This document shows, piece by piece, positions 27,386 through 41,229 of a DNA stretch of 64,000 nt (its first letter is position 1; every line of letters begins with the position of its first letter). The stretch is taken from positions 684,299 through 748,298 of the forward strand of contig NZ_JAUXOY010000014.1 of NCBI RefSeq assembly GCF_030684185.1, in the 5' to 3' direction. Source of the DNA: Methylotenera sp. Its GTDB lineage: Bacteria > Pseudomonadota > Gammaproteobacteria > Burkholderiales > Methylophilaceae. The notes beneath the pieces are model-generated. The model was not told where the DNA came from, searched no databases, and was given only the letters and a program-made list of their open reading frames with translations. The translations under genes were made by a program, and so were the position numbers.

Positions 27386-27883
27386 CTATTTAGCTGTTAG
27401 CTTGACTGCGGTTAAACGGCGCATTACTTCGCGAACAGCATCTTTGCGCATATCGTTATTCAACATTACTTCTTCTTCCGCTTTACCCAGCAAGGCAACA
27501 TCGTTATATGAAAAATCTCGGCGTGATTGCACTGTTTGCGGGGCACTCCAAGTTGGGCTTGCAGGCTCGCGCGTTCTAAAACTTACTCGATAGTTAAGTT
27601 CGTATTCACGCACCACACCACTTCCGCTCAAAGATAAAATTCTCTTTTCATTAGTTTCACTTAGCAATTCAAGTAATAGTTCAGCTTGCTCAACGTTCTC
27701 AACTACTTGTATGCCATTGATTTTGAAAGATTGTTTTAAATCCCTGGAAATGCTGAGTGGACTCCCTTGAATATACAAGTGTTTGAAAGATAACTCAGCA
27801 ATACCACGCAACTGAAATCCGCAGGCAGAAAGCATGAGTGTGAATAAAAGTGTCAGGCTGATACGGCGCACGATGTTTTGCAT
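27386..27883 (-). CDS. lptE: LPS-assembly lipoprotein LptE
   Basis: A lipoprotein with lipobox LSAC (Cys21) and the LptE motif CGFQLRG. It plugs the LptD barrel and helps insert lipopolysaccharide into the outer leaflet; lptD itself lies at 36.2-38.6 kb. The mid-region YELNYRVSF is typical. 165 residues. It starts 3 bases after the leuS stop. Confidence 0.93.
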   Translation of the reverse strand: MQNIVRRISLTLLFTLMLSACGFQLRGIAELSFKHLYIQGSPLSISRDLKQSFKINGIQVVENVEQAELLLELLSETNEKRILSLSGSGVVREYELNYRVSFRTREPASPTWSAPQTVQSRRDFSYNDVALLGKAEEEVMLNNDMRKDAVREVMRRLTAVKLTAK

Positions 27884-27886
27884 AAT

Positions 27887-30370
<2,484 letters not shown>

Positions 30371-30537
30371 TTAACTATTCTTGAGTATTAAATGAATCAC
30401 GAAATTATACCGTGAAGCGTTTTTTTATGTTGGATTGTCAGTAGATGTGTTTGCAAAGATAGAGGCGTGCTGCTTGGTATCCAAACAAAGTTGGTGAGCC
30501 ATTACAATAGAGGGAGAAAGAAACTATTTTGGATACG

Positions 30538-31137
30538 CTACTTGCTATTGACGTTATTGTGAGTAGCCATCCACGCGAATAACGATGATCGCATTGCTTC
30601 TTCTACCGACATATCAATAGGCTGTAGCCAGTCGCGTGGCACAAATACCGTATAGCCGCCAATCATATAACCCATTGGCAAATAGACCGCTACGCGATCG
30701 CCTTGCAAGAAGCCCTTGGGTAGGTCGGCAAGGTTTTGGCGGGTAATCAAACCCACCATTTCCAAATCATTTCCAGGCATTTTTAGCGTGACCACCTGTT
30801 GCGGAGGCGTGTCTTTATGTGGAGAAAAGTAATCGGCAAAATTCTTAAGAGAAGTATAAATGCTTTTGACAACGGGTAGATTGGTAAAAGGCAATTCCAC
30901 CAGTGAAAGTAGTTTTCCTACGTGCCGGTGAGAAATCAGGAAGCCGAGCAGAATAATACTGGCAATACCGAGTACAAGACCTAAGCCTGGTAAGTAAAAT
31001 TCGCCTATAAAAGGGCGAATCCACCACATGGCAAACTTTTCTGCCCAGGTCAAAAATAGGTAGAGAAAATATACCGTTAGGCCAAGCGGCAATGCTGTAA
31101 TTAAACCGCGAAAAAAATATTGGTATAAGCGTTTCAT
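30538..31137 (-). CDS. DUF502 family membrane protein
   Basis: Two N-terminal membrane segments (about 9-31 and 45-75, counted from ATG 31137: MKRLYQYFFRGLITALPLGLTVY) are followed by a soluble domain with the family's PLPFTNLPVVKSIY-like segment (VELPFTNLPVVKSIYTSLK) and GDRVAVYLPMGYMIGGYTVFVP. This is DUF502, a conserved inner-membrane family of unknown function. A start at 31200 would add 21 unconserved residues. It lies downstream of the DUF2189 gene on the same strand. 199 residues. Confidence 0.85.
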   Translation of the reverse strand: MKRLYQYFFRGLITALPLGLTVYFLYLFLTWAEKFAMWWIRPFIGEFYLPGLGLVLGIASIILLGFLISHRHVGKLLSLVELPFTNLPVVKSIYTSLKNFADYFSPHKDTPPQQVVTLKMPGNDLEMVGLITRQNLADLPKGFLQGDRVAVYLPMGYMIGGYTVFVPRDWLQPIDMSVEEAMRSSLFAWMATHNNVNSK

Positions 31138-31207
31138 CAGTAACGATTTCCAGAGGTCGATATTGTGGAGTTTGTAGACAAAGCTTACGAACCAATGCAA
31201 TGCCTGC

Positions 31208-31253
31208 GTTGAGCCTGCCGAAGTGGTGGGAAATTAAAACCGTCTTTCCCGCC
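31208..31253. repeat. Repeat fragment and hairpin between DUF2189 and DUF502 genes
   Basis: GTTGAGCCTGCCGAAGTGG (31208-31226) resembles the loop and arm of the leuS palindrome. It overlaps a 9-bp hairpin, GGTGGGAAA (31225-31233) / TTTCCCGCC (31245-31253), one mismatch. No T-run follows, so it is not a convincing terminator. Confidence 0.4.
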
Positions 31254-31262
31254 TTACGCTGG

Positions 31263-32066
31263 CTATGCGTTGTCGTCTTTGTGATTATTTGTTTCGACTA
31301 GGCTCCGATAGACGTGCCAACTTGCGTGCCCAACCACTGGCATAGTCACAATCAAACCAAGAAAACTCGTTGCTAAACCAAAGCCGACAAGCACTACAAT
31401 GCAAAATGCCCATAGTAGCATTGGAACAGGGTTGCGTCGGCAGGCAATCAGGCTGGCCATGACCGCGGTGGCCGCACTGGTCTTGCGATCCATCATCAGT
31501 GGTACGGCAATAACGCTAATAGCAAAGATGAAGGTCGCAAAAAGCCCGCCTGCAGCAAAATAGAGGAGTGTAAAGTTGGGCTGTTTGAACGTGATTACAT
31601 TAAGTACAACATCGGTAAAAGTTGGAAAATCATTATTAAAAAAGTAAGCAAAAATAACGAGAGATGCCCGTGTCCATACTAGCAGAACAACCACTAATAA
31701 CCCAGCGAACAAACTGACGTTGATAAGGTTAGGGCGCCAGGCAGTTAGGGTCGGGATAAGTTTCGGTGGTTCGCCTAGTTCCATTCGGCGACTCAGGTCG
31801 TAGAGCCCCATCGCAAGAAAAGGCCCGAGCAGGAGAAATCCTGTGGTTAGCCCCGCCAAGAGCCAATAGTTTTCTGCGAAAAAAGTATGTATTAGCAGAC
31901 CAGTGACAGTAAAAACAACGCCATAGAAGAGGCTGGCTCGGCCTCCTCGATGAGTGTCTGTCACGCCAGCATGAAGCCAGTCGATGACGGCACCAGCATT
32001 AACACGGCGAATTTCTGGGCAACCATTAAGAGGGTATTCAGTGTCTAGACTATCGCTTTTGCTCAT
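31263..32066 (-). CDS. DUF2189 family multi-pass membrane protein
   Basis: 267 residues with about six hydrophobic segments and the DUF2189 signature in the first half: VIDWLHAGVTDTHRGGRASLFYG, then GPFLAMGLYDLSRRMELGEPP. The family is annotated as integral membrane proteins of unknown function, sometimes near respiratory genes. Nothing in the neighbourhood (adk, DUF502) assigns a role. Confidence 0.82.
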   Translation of the reverse strand: MSKSDSLDTEYPLNGCPEIRRVNAGAVIDWLHAGVTDTHRGGRASLFYGVVFTVTGLLIHTFFAENYWLLAGLTTGFLLLGPFLAMGLYDLSRRMELGEPPKLIPTLTAWRPNLINVSLFAGLLVVVLLVWTRASLVIFAYFFNNDFPTFTDVVLNVITFKQPNFTLLYFAAGGLFATFIFAISVIAVPLMMDRKTSAATAVMASLIACRRNPVPMLLWAFCIVVLVGFGLATSFLGLIVTMPVVGHASWHVYRSLVETNNHKDDNA

Positions 32067-32154
32067 GGATTAACCCTTTGTAAGTTTAATGGTTACTCAT
32101 TTCGGCCAGTAGCTTATTTAAGGCTGCACGCTATTGGGGGGCAATATAGCAAAC

Positions 32155-32187
32155 GTAGGGTGTGCAAATTAATTTATTTTGCACACC
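32155..32187. repeat. 33-nt GTAG-headed REP
   Basis: It begins GTAGGGTGTGCAAA and ends TTTGCACACC; the 10-bp arms GGTGTGCAAA / TTTGCACACC pair perfectly around a 9-base spacer. Length and head match the pair at 23910-23998. It sits between the adk 3' end and the DUF2189 start. Confidence 0.7.
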
Positions 32188-32195
32188 TATCGTGT

Positions 32196-32873
<678 letters not shown>

Positions 32874-32948
32874 TTATTTAAATTTTATTTGTTTAAATTA
32901 TAACAGCACTTTATGTGGCTAAGATTCGTTGACTGCCAAAATTTAATG

Positions 32949-32973
32949 TAGTAGCGACGCCCCGTCGCTACTA
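32949..32973. repeat. GTAGTAG hairpin overlapping the rsmA stop
   Basis: TAGTAGCGACG (32949-32959) and CGTCGCTACTA (32963-32973) make a perfect 11-bp stem with loop CCC. The right arm's CTA is the rsmA stop codon (TAG on the minus strand). Compare the gpsA hairpin at 13949-13969. Confidence 0.7.
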
Positions 32974-33756
32974 GAGTTTGTGTAAGTAATTTGCGATGGC
33001 GACAAAATCGGCCACGCTCAAATTTTCTGCGCGAAGTTGTGAGTTGATATTGAGTGCGGTAAATCCATCGTCTTCAAGCAAGCCCTTTAGCGTGTTGCGC
33101 AAGGTTTTACGTCGCTGTCCGAATGCAGCTAGCACCACTTTGGCAAACATAGTTTCGTCATTTGCAACAAACGGCAAATTAGCGTGAGGCACGCAGCGCA
33201 CAAAAGCTGATTCGACTTTTGGTGCAGGCACGAAAGCTTCTGGTGGCACTGTGATTAAGTAATCCATCTTTAAGCGATATTGCAACATGACGCTTAAACG
33301 CCCGTATGCTGGTGTGGATGGCTCTGCGACCATACGCTCAACCACTTCTTTTTGCAGCATAAAATGCATGTCGGTAATGCTGGACACGTTATCTAGCAGA
33401 TGAAATAAAATTGGCGTTGAAATGTTATAGGGTAGGTTGCCCGTTACTCGAAGGTTGTTTCCCAAGCTAGTAAAATCAAACTTAAGCGCATCGGCATTGT
33501 GGATTGTGATGTTGCCGAGTTTGCTATTTGATGGTGCGTATTCTTTTTGCATCCATGCGATGATGTCGCGATCAACCTCGACCACATGCAGATGATTCAA
33601 CTTCTTTAATAAAGGCTTTGTGAGCGCGCCTAAGCCTGGGCCAATCTCGACCATTAAATCATCCGCTTTGGGTGAAATAGCTTCTACCAAGCTTGCAATC
33701 ACGCTTTGGTCAGTGAGAAAGTTTTGCCCGAAGCGTTTTTTTGCAATGTGTTTCAT
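32971..33756 (-). CDS. rsmA: 16S rRNA (adenine(1518)/(1519)-N6)-dimethyltransferase
   Basis: RsmA (KsgA) dimethylates two adjacent adenines in helix 45 of 16S rRNA during small-subunit maturation. The protein begins KRFGQNFLTDQ, has SAM motif VEIGPGLGALT and the catalytic NLPYNIS. 261 residues. Its ATG overlaps the pdxA stop by four bases. It ends the lptD-surA-pdxA-rsmA operon; the stop is provided by the hairpin repeat above. Confidence 0.96.
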   Translation of the reverse strand: MKHIAKKRFGQNFLTDQSVIASLVEAISPKADDLMVEIGPGLGALTKPLLKKLNHLHVVEVDRDIIAWMQKEYAPSNSKLGNITIHNADALKFDFTSLGNNLRVTGNLPYNISTPILFHLLDNVSSITDMHFMLQKEVVERMVAEPSTPAYGRLSVMLQYRLKMDYLITVPPEAFVPAPKVESAFVRCVPHANLPFVANDETMFAKVVLAAFGQRRKTLRNTLKGLLEDDGFTALNINSQLRAENLSVADFVAIANYLHKL

Positions 33757-34793
33757 GAGTTGATTGCGCTTTTAGATTTATTATTCGCTAGTGTAATGGC
33801 CAATTCAATAGCTGCCAGCATGCTGCCAATTTCGATATTGCCTGTACCGGCACTGTTTTTTCCAGCTAAGCCCAGTGCGGTGCCATGGTCAACTGAAGTG
33901 CGGATGATGGGCAAGCCGAGCGTGACATTTACGCCTTCACCAAAACTGGCATGCTTAAGCACAGGCAAGCCTTGGTCGTGATACATGGCGAGTACAGCAT
34001 CGGCTTTACTTAAATGATGCTTCGCAAATAAGGTGTCCGCTGGAAGCGCGCCTATGAGTTGCATACCTTCAGCGCGCAGTTTTTCTAGCACAGGGTTAAT
34101 CACTTCGATTTCCTCACGGCCTAAATAGCCATCTTCACCTGCGTGAGGGTTTAAGCCTGCGACTAAAATACGTGGGTTGTCTAAGCCAAATTTATGCACT
34201 AAATCGTGGTGCAGAATACGAATGGTCGCTTCTAAACTGTTTTGCGTAATGGCGGCGGGCACATCTTTAAGCGCTAAGTGCGTTGTGGCAAGTGCAACTC
34301 GCAAGCCACTGCCGACCAGCATCATGACTACTTGGGGAGTATTGGTTTGAGATTCTTTTGTAAGTTCTGCTAAAAACTCGGTGTGACCGCTAAAGGCAAT
34401 GCCAGCATCGTTAATAATGCCCTTGTGAACGGGTGCGGTGACCATAGCATCAAATACATTTTCCAAACACCCTAGTGCTGCTCTTTTTAGCGTTTCTAAT
34501 ACATATTGACTGTTTCGTGCATCTAAACTGCCAGCAATTACGGGGGTGCTTATCGGCTCATGTAATACTGTTAATGCCCCGTCGCCAACGTGTTTTTGGA
34601 TATTATTTGGAGTGTAGGGAGTGATTTTTAGGCTTAACTTAAGCTGTACTGCGCGCGCCTTAAGCATTTCTGCGTCAGCAACTACTACGACGCTGGCATT
34701 GAGTGATTTGTGCGCTAGCATTACGCACAAATCAGGCCCTATGCCAGCGGGCTCACCTGCTGTGATAGCAATAGTGGGTAATGAGCGGCTCAC
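33753..34793 (-). CDS. pdxA: 4-hydroxythreonine-4-phosphate dehydrogenase
   Basis: PdxA oxidises 4-phospho-hydroxy-L-threonine in pyridoxal phosphate synthesis. The family motifs ITAGEPAGIGPDL, the metal-binding histidines in GHTEFLAE and in AMYHDQGLPVLK, and GLNPHAGEDG are present. 346 residues (E. coli 329). It lies between surA and rsmA, the standard order. Confidence 0.96.
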   Translation of the reverse strand: MSRSLPTIAITAGEPAGIGPDLCVMLAHKSLNASVVVVADAEMLKARAVQLKLSLKITPYTPNNIQKHVGDGALTVLHEPISTPVIAGSLDARNSQYVLETLKRAALGCLENVFDAMVTAPVHKGIINDAGIAFSGHTEFLAELTKESQTNTPQVVMMLVGSGLRVALATTHLALKDVPAAITQNSLEATIRILHHDLVHKFGLDNPRILVAGLNPHAGEDGYLGREEIEVINPVLEKLRAEGMQLIGALPADTLFAKHHLSKADAVLAMYHDQGLPVLKHASFGEGVNVTLGLPIIRTSVDHGTALGLAGKNSAGTGNIEIGSMLAAIELAITLANNKSKSAINS

Positions 34794-34853
34794 GAGATTA
34801 ACAGGTGTCTGAATGCGGGGTGTTTGAAAATAGCGCGTCTGGAACTAAGTCGG

Positions 34854-36170
34854 TTAAAACTTATCTTCAAGTCTTAGTTCGACATAAGCACGGTCGCGCA
34901 ACTCGCGAATCCAGTCTTGATAGGCTTCATCCGCCTTGCGGCCGCGAATTTCCTGGCGTGCTTTCATTCGGGCAGACTCTTTACTCATATCTTGCGAGCG
35001 GCGCTCAATCACCTGAATAATGTGCCAGCCAAATTGACTGCGAACAGGCTGACTGATTTGGTTGTCTTTAAGGTCGTTCATGGCTTTTTCAAATTGCGGT
35101 ACTGTATCGCCTGGATTCACCCAGCCCAAGTCGCCGCCGTTTGAAGCTGTGCTGTCTTCAGAGTATTGGCGCGCGAGTGCTTCAAATTTTTCGTTGTTAT
35201 CCAAACGCTCTTTAATGACATCCATTTTTTGTTTGGCTTCATTGTCAGACATGACTTCAGATAGTTTGATGAGAATGTGACGCGCATGCGTTTGTTGAAT
35301 CACTAGTGGCGAATTACCGCCGCGTTTGTTGGTAAGCTTCAATATGTGAAAACCATTTGGGCTTCGTAGTACTGGTGAAATTTCACCACTTTGCATATTT
35401 TTCAGGGCGTCTAAAAACAGGGCGGGCATTTGTGCTCCGCTTTTCCAGCCCAAATTACCGCCTTCCAGGGCATTGGGCGCATCTGAGAAGCTCACAGAAA
35501 CTTTGGCAAAGCTTGTGCCTGATTTAAGCTCATTAACCGCCTTGTCTACTTTGGCTTTAGCTTTTTGAATATCTTCAGTAGCGCCTTCTTCTGGCGTACG
35601 AATTAGAATATGAGATATTTCAAATTCGTCCTGATTTTCATTTCTGGAGGCTTGTGAAGTTAAATAATTATCAATTTCCGACTCGCTTACGTTGACTCGG
35701 CCATCAACTTCACGTTCTCTCAGACGCGCAATGGTGATTTCGTTACGGATGTCAGCTCTAAATTTACGCATGCTAATACCGTCTTTAGCAAGGGCTTCAC
35801 TAAACTCAGTCAGGCTTAATTGGTTTTGCTCGGCAATGCGCTCAATGGTTTTATCTAATTGATTGTCATCCACCTTAAGGCCGATTTGCGCCGCATATTG
35901 AATTTGCAGGGTGTCTGAAATTAAGCGTTCTAAAATTTGTTTACGTAAAATACTTTCTTCAGGTAATTCAGTACCTTGTTTCTTCAGTTGTGCAGTCACA
36001 GTGGCAATGCGGCTCTCCAGTTCTTGCTCCGTGATAACGGTTTGGTCGACAACGGCCACGATGCGGTCTAACTTAACAACGCCCGCAGCGTGGGCGTTAA
36101 ATTGACCAGCCATAAGTAACGCACTGGAAAGTAACAGAAGGTGAAGGGTATGTTTAATAAAAGCGCTCAA
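34854..36170 (-). CDS. surA: Periplasmic chaperone/peptidyl-prolyl isomerase SurA
   Basis: A signal peptide (about 1-28) precedes the SurA N domain (about 30-175) and two parvulin PPIase domains, about 182-285 and 293-395 (EFEISHILIRTPEE; THARHILIKLSE). SurA carries unfolded outer-membrane proteins to the BAM complex; LptD, encoded just upstream, is a main client. 438 residues (E. coli 428). It starts 5 bases after the lptD stop. Confidence 0.96.
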   Translation of the reverse strand: MSAFIKHTLHLLLLSSALLMAGQFNAHAAGVVKLDRIVAVVDQTVITEQELESRIATVTAQLKKQGTELPEESILRKQILERLISDTLQIQYAAQIGLKVDDNQLDKTIERIAEQNQLSLTEFSEALAKDGISMRKFRADIRNEITIARLREREVDGRVNVSESEIDNYLTSQASRNENQDEFEISHILIRTPEEGATEDIQKAKAKVDKAVNELKSGTSFAKVSVSFSDAPNALEGGNLGWKSGAQMPALFLDALKNMQSGEISPVLRSPNGFHILKLTNKRGGNSPLVIQQTHARHILIKLSEVMSDNEAKQKMDVIKERLDNNEKFEALARQYSEDSTASNGGDLGWVNPGDTVPQFEKAMNDLKDNQISQPVRSQFGWHIIQVIERRSQDMSKESARMKARQEIRGRKADEAYQDWIRELRDRAYVELRLEDKF

Positions 36171-36175
36171 AATAG

Positions 36176-38608
36176 TTACTCGTAATAAGGTTGTTGGTAG
36201 GTGTCAGGGATAAGCCCTGTGTTCACATAGCCTGGAATGTTACGTTTGATTGTTGATAATGGGTTAGCGCCAATTGAAGCTAAGCCGCCGAGTTCAAGTT
36301 GAAAAAACAGCGCATAGTTGGCATTCGCAGTGGCGGTGCTGACGCGCTGAATAACCGTTCTTGTTTGCCAACAACCAGCATCATACTCTAAGCCTGCAAG
36401 TGTTTCGATAATTTGGCTTTCACGTAATGAGTAGTTGGCGCGGCCTATGCCATACCAGCCTTTACCCAATGGCCATTGGGCCGATATGTCAAACTGGTCA
36501 AGACCTGCTGCTGAAGCGGTGCCTGATCCGTCACGTCTGTAACTATAGCTTAGATTAAGTGTTTTTCCTGGTTCTGGATTATAACGGCTTGTCAGCGTCG
36601 TGTGAACTGAGCGTGAATCGTCAGTGTTGTATTGCCAAATCGCATTAATATCCCAATGATTTTGTAAATTGGTACTCAAGCCCGCAATAATATCCGAACT
36701 ATTGCTTTCGCGTAACGTTGCGCCAGGCAGCCCTACTTTTTGATCGGCAAAGTAATAACGCTGCCCAATCGAAGCTGAAAGACGCTGAGCGCCAGTATCA
36801 GACTCAATGAGTCGAGTGGTGAGCGCCAAACTAAGCTGATTTGCGTTATTGATACGGTCATTGCCGGTAAACTGGTTTTCACTGAAAAGGCTACTAAAGT
36901 TCAAGTCATATTCGCTGGTATCAAAAATTGGAATATTGGACTGTTTTGAATATGGAATATATACATAATACATTCTAGGCTCTATCGTTTGCGAATAACC
37001 TTGGTCATTAAATTTGAAGTCCCGATCAAAAAATAAGCCGCTATCTACGCTCACTATAGGCAGGGTGCGTTCAGCAGAACTTTGGTTGTTGGGATCATTG
37101 CTAAGGCTGTAACTGGTGTGATGAATGCCTAATTTAGGGGTAATGTAGCCGTAGGATTTATTCATCGGCAAGCTAATGCTTGGATAAAAGCTAAATCTTG
37201 TCCCAGTTACTGTAGTTGGCGCATTCTTATTCGTATCGAACGCGACAAGCTGCGTGTATAAATTTGCATTCACATCGCCAAAATATTTGTTGCCGTTCAA
37301 TGTCATTTGCGGCAAACGTTCGTAAGGATACGACACGTTATCCAAGGTTTGAAATTTTTGAGCAAGCGCATTAAAGCTCCATGTATCATCTCCGTAATTC
37401 AAATTAAATTGTTGCGGTAAATTCACTCGGCTGGTGGTGACTATTCGCGTTGATAAGTCAGAAAAATATTGGTCATCCGATACCTTTTCTAAGCTATAGC
37501 CAGCAGACCAGCCGTTGCCCAGATTGTGCTGATGTTTTAAGTTTGCATAATAACGATTTAGACCATTTTGGTTATCGCTTGGCAGGTATTCAAGGTTATC
37601 AATACCAGAAAATGTGTCCTCTAAATATCTAAACTCGCCTTGCAATTGAACGCCGCGCTTACTTAAAACACGTGTTGCAAGGGTGGCGTCCATATTGGGT
37701 GATATATTCCAGTAAAATGGTACAGATAGCTCAAAGCCACTTTTGGACGTAGTGCCATAGGTAGGCGCAAGTAAGCCGCTTTTACGCTGATTGTTAAATG
37801 AGAAGCTTATCCATGGCGTGTAAATGAGCGGCACGCCTTTAAATTCGATGTAGGCATTTTTAGCAACCCCTGATTCGGTGTAATCATTAAGTTCTAATTC
37901 TTTGGCTTTAATATACCAATCATCCACACCCACTTCGCAAGTGGTATAGCGCGCATTTTTCAGGCGCTTTTTATCCTGACCTTCAAAAATAATAGCGTCG
38001 GCATCGCCGCGCGAACTCGACCTTGGAAGTTGTGATTTCAGGTCAGATTCAGCACCTAAAGAGCCTTTAGCCTGATTAATATCCGAGGCGATAGAGTAAC
38101 TGCTCATTCCGCCAATTTGCGGGCTTTGCAGGTTACCTAAACTTTTAGAAAATTGCTCCGAGCTACCAGTAACGGGCTGATTTTTTTTAGTTTCAGCCGC
38201 TTCAACCATGCTGATTGAAGCATCTTTAATTTCACCTATGTTTTCAGATAAGCGCATGTGCAGCTCAGGGCCCGTGAGCTTGGCATTTCCCATGTTAATG
38301 GTTGCATTGCCTTTAACATTCAACTCATCATTTTGCACATCGTAGTCAATCACATCGCCCGTTATGCTTTGTTTACCGCGGCTAATGGAGGCATTGCCAG
38401 TCGCCCGCATTTTTCTGTCAAGCTGCAATTCAAGTTTATCACCATCAATCACAAGAGCGTCATCTGCTACTTCGGCAGTTGAAAGGCTAATTGATTGGGT
38501 TTCAGGTGATGCAGTGCCAAGTGGCGTAATCTCACCTTCCGCTTGCGTGCGCAAGCTGCAAAGTAATAAAACCATGGTAATGACGCTAAAAAAACGGCTT
38601 TTTAGCAT
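36176..38608 (-). CDS. lptD: LPS-assembly outer membrane protein LptD
   Basis: A signal peptide (about 1-23), an OstA/LptA-like N-terminal domain (about 47-130; [24 protein letters not shown]), and a large C-terminal beta-barrel with alternating aromatic strands make up LptD, the outer-membrane LPS translocon with LptE. 810 residues. The mature protein has just two cysteines, in RYTTCEVG and YDAGCWQT; E. coli uses four in two non-adjacent disulfides. One inter-domain bond is therefore expected, possibly formed via periplasmic thiol oxidation. It is divergent from amgK-murU. Confidence 0.95.
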   Translation of the reverse strand: MLKSRFFSVITMVLLLCSLRTQAEGEITPLGTASPETQSISLSTAEVADDALVIDGDKLELQLDRKMRATGNASISRGKQSITGDVIDYDVQNDELNVKGNATINMGNAKLTGPELHMRLSENIGEIKDASISMVEAAETKKNQPVTGSSEQFSKSLGNLQSPQIGGMSSYSIASDINQAKGSLGAESDLKSQLPRSSSRGDADAIIFEGQDKKRLKNARYTTCEVGVDDWYIKAKELELNDYTESGVAKNAYIEFKGVPLIYTPWISFSFNNQRKSGLLAPTYGTTSKSGFELSVPFYWNISPNMDATLATRVLSKRGVQLQGEFRYLEDTFSGIDNLEYLPSDNQNGLNRYYANLKHQHNLGNGWSAGYSLEKVSDDQYFSDLSTRIVTTSRVNLPQQFNLNYGDDTWSFNALAQKFQTLDNVSYPYERLPQMTLNGNKYFGDVNANLYTQLVAFDTNKNAPTTVTGTRFSFYPSISLPMNKSYGYITPKLGIHHTSYSLSNDPNNQSSAERTLPIVSVDSGLFFDRDFKFNDQGYSQTIEPRMYYVYIPYSKQSNIPIFDTSEYDLNFSSLFSENQFTGNDRINNANQLSLALTTRLIESDTGAQRLSASIGQRYYFADQKVGLPGATLRESNSSDIIAGLSTNLQNHWDINAIWQYNTDDSRSVHTTLTSRYNPEPGKTLNLSYSYRRDGSGTASAAGLDQFDISAQWPLGKGWYGIGRANYSLRESQIIETLAGLEYDAGCWQTRTVIQRVSTATANANYALFFQLELGGLASIGANPLSTIKRNIPGYVNTGLIPDTYQQPYYE

Positions 38609-38800
38609 GAAATTAACACATTGAAGAGTTGAGAAATAGAAGGCACGGGTATATAGACAGGCTGTTTTATTTTATCAGTGATAAAATCTCATAAATTGGG
38701 TTTTTTGGCAATCAATAAATCGTATTCACCGCTTTACACGTCGTGTATTTCAGGCTGAAAACGGCACAATACAACATTATATAACATTGGATAGATAGTC

Positions 38801-40515
<1,715 letters not shown>

Positions 40516-40533
40516 AAACATTCTATTTCCTTT

Positions 40534-40547
40534 GTGATATTTATCAC
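40534..40547. promoter_or_regulatory. CRP/FNR-type palindrome
   Basis: GTGAT-ATTT-ATCAC is an inverted repeat with the core TGAT N4 ATCA; with its left-flanking T it also reads TGTGA N6 TCACT, close to the CRP consensus. It lies about 41 bases upstream of the sigma-54-like site and about 100 bases upstream of the tandem Cys gene. The bound factor is not known. Confidence 0.5.
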
Positions 40548-40574
40548 TGAGTAACATTCAATTTGTCATGATAC

Positions 40575-40590
40575 TGGCACCATCTGTGCT
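40575..40590 (+). promoter_or_regulatory. Sigma-54 (RpoN) type promoter of the tandem Cys-protein gene
   Basis: TGGCACC at 40575-40581 and GTGCT at 40586-40590 place the invariant GG and GC at the required distance (40576-77 and 40588-89) for the -24/-12 consensus TGGCACG N4 TTGC. Two positions differ. Transcription would start near 40601, leaving a short leader with AAAAGG before ATG 40645. Confidence 0.6.
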
Positions 40591-40644
40591 AAATGCATTT
40601 TGTAGCAGCACAGTTTATTCATCCATTTTGAAAAGGTAACTACC

Positions 40645-41082
40645 ATGAAAATAGCTCAATTAATTATTGCTTCAGCTTTTGCACTTACTGCCAACTTCGC
40701 TTATGCGGGCGAGTTGGGTGATTTTTGTACCACGGGTTTGTCGATGGGTAAAACCATTGCCACAGATTGCTCTATCAATGCCGAGCTTGACGGCAAAACT
40801 TATTGCTTTGGTAACGAAGAAGCTAAAGAAATGTATATGAAAGACCCGCAAGGCGTGGTGGATAAAGCCACAAAATTCTACTCAAAAGTACAGTTTGGTG
40901 GTCATTGCACCACAGGTTTATCAATGGGTAAATTGATTGCGACAGATTGCTCAATTCAGGTCAGTCGTGGTGGTAAAGTGTATTGTTTCGGTAATGAAGA
41001 AGCAAAAGAGATGTATATGCAACAACCAAAAACAATCATTAAAAAAGCAACAGCTTTTTATAACAGCGAAATGAAAAAATAA
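40645..41082 (+). CDS. Exported protein of two tandem Cys-containing YHS-like repeats
   Basis: A signal peptide (about 1-21, AYA) is followed by two near-identical units, about 25-80 and 83-138. Each has C-TTGLSMGK-x-IATDCS, a GGK/DGKxYCFGNEEAKEMYM segment, and a closing KATxFY helix. Each unit carries three cysteines. The GKxYCF.NEEAKE.Y..DP part resembles YHS domains, short metal-binding-type modules, but the assignment is tentative. The copies differ mostly at third codon positions, so the duplication is old and kept under selection. A terminator follows; it is a monocistron with a sigma-54-like promoter. Not a family I can name. Confidence 0.75.
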   Translation: MKIAQLIIASAFALTANFAYAGELGDFCTTGLSMGKTIATDCSINAELDGKTYCFGNEEAKEMYMKDPQGVVDKATKFYSKVQFGGHCTTGLSMGKLIATDCSIQVSRGGKVYCFGNEEAKEMYMQQPKTIIKKATAFYNSEMKK

Positions 41083-41100
41083 ATAGCGTGAAGTAACGCC

Positions 41101-41136
41101 AAAGCTCATACTGCAGTAATGCGTGCGAGCTTTTTT
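41101..41136 (+). terminator. Rho-independent terminator of the tandem Cys gene
   Basis: AAAGCTC (41101-41107) pairs with GAGCTTT (41127-41133) with further inner pairing (GCA / TGC around GTAA), and runs into six T's. Confidence 0.75.
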
Positions 41137-41229
41137 CATACCACCAAACTGCACTATATAAACGCCACTATCAAACGGCAGTAGGGTGTAAAATTGCGGT
41201 CAATGGAATATCCATTTTGAAAGTGCCTG

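Noticed and set aside
38640..38700. Near-palindrome TTTTATC-AGT-GATAAAA upstream of lptD as operator
   Set aside because: AT-rich and short; it may be chance.
41180..41200. GTAGGGTG near 41184 as another REP
   Set aside because: No palindrome follows the GTAG head.
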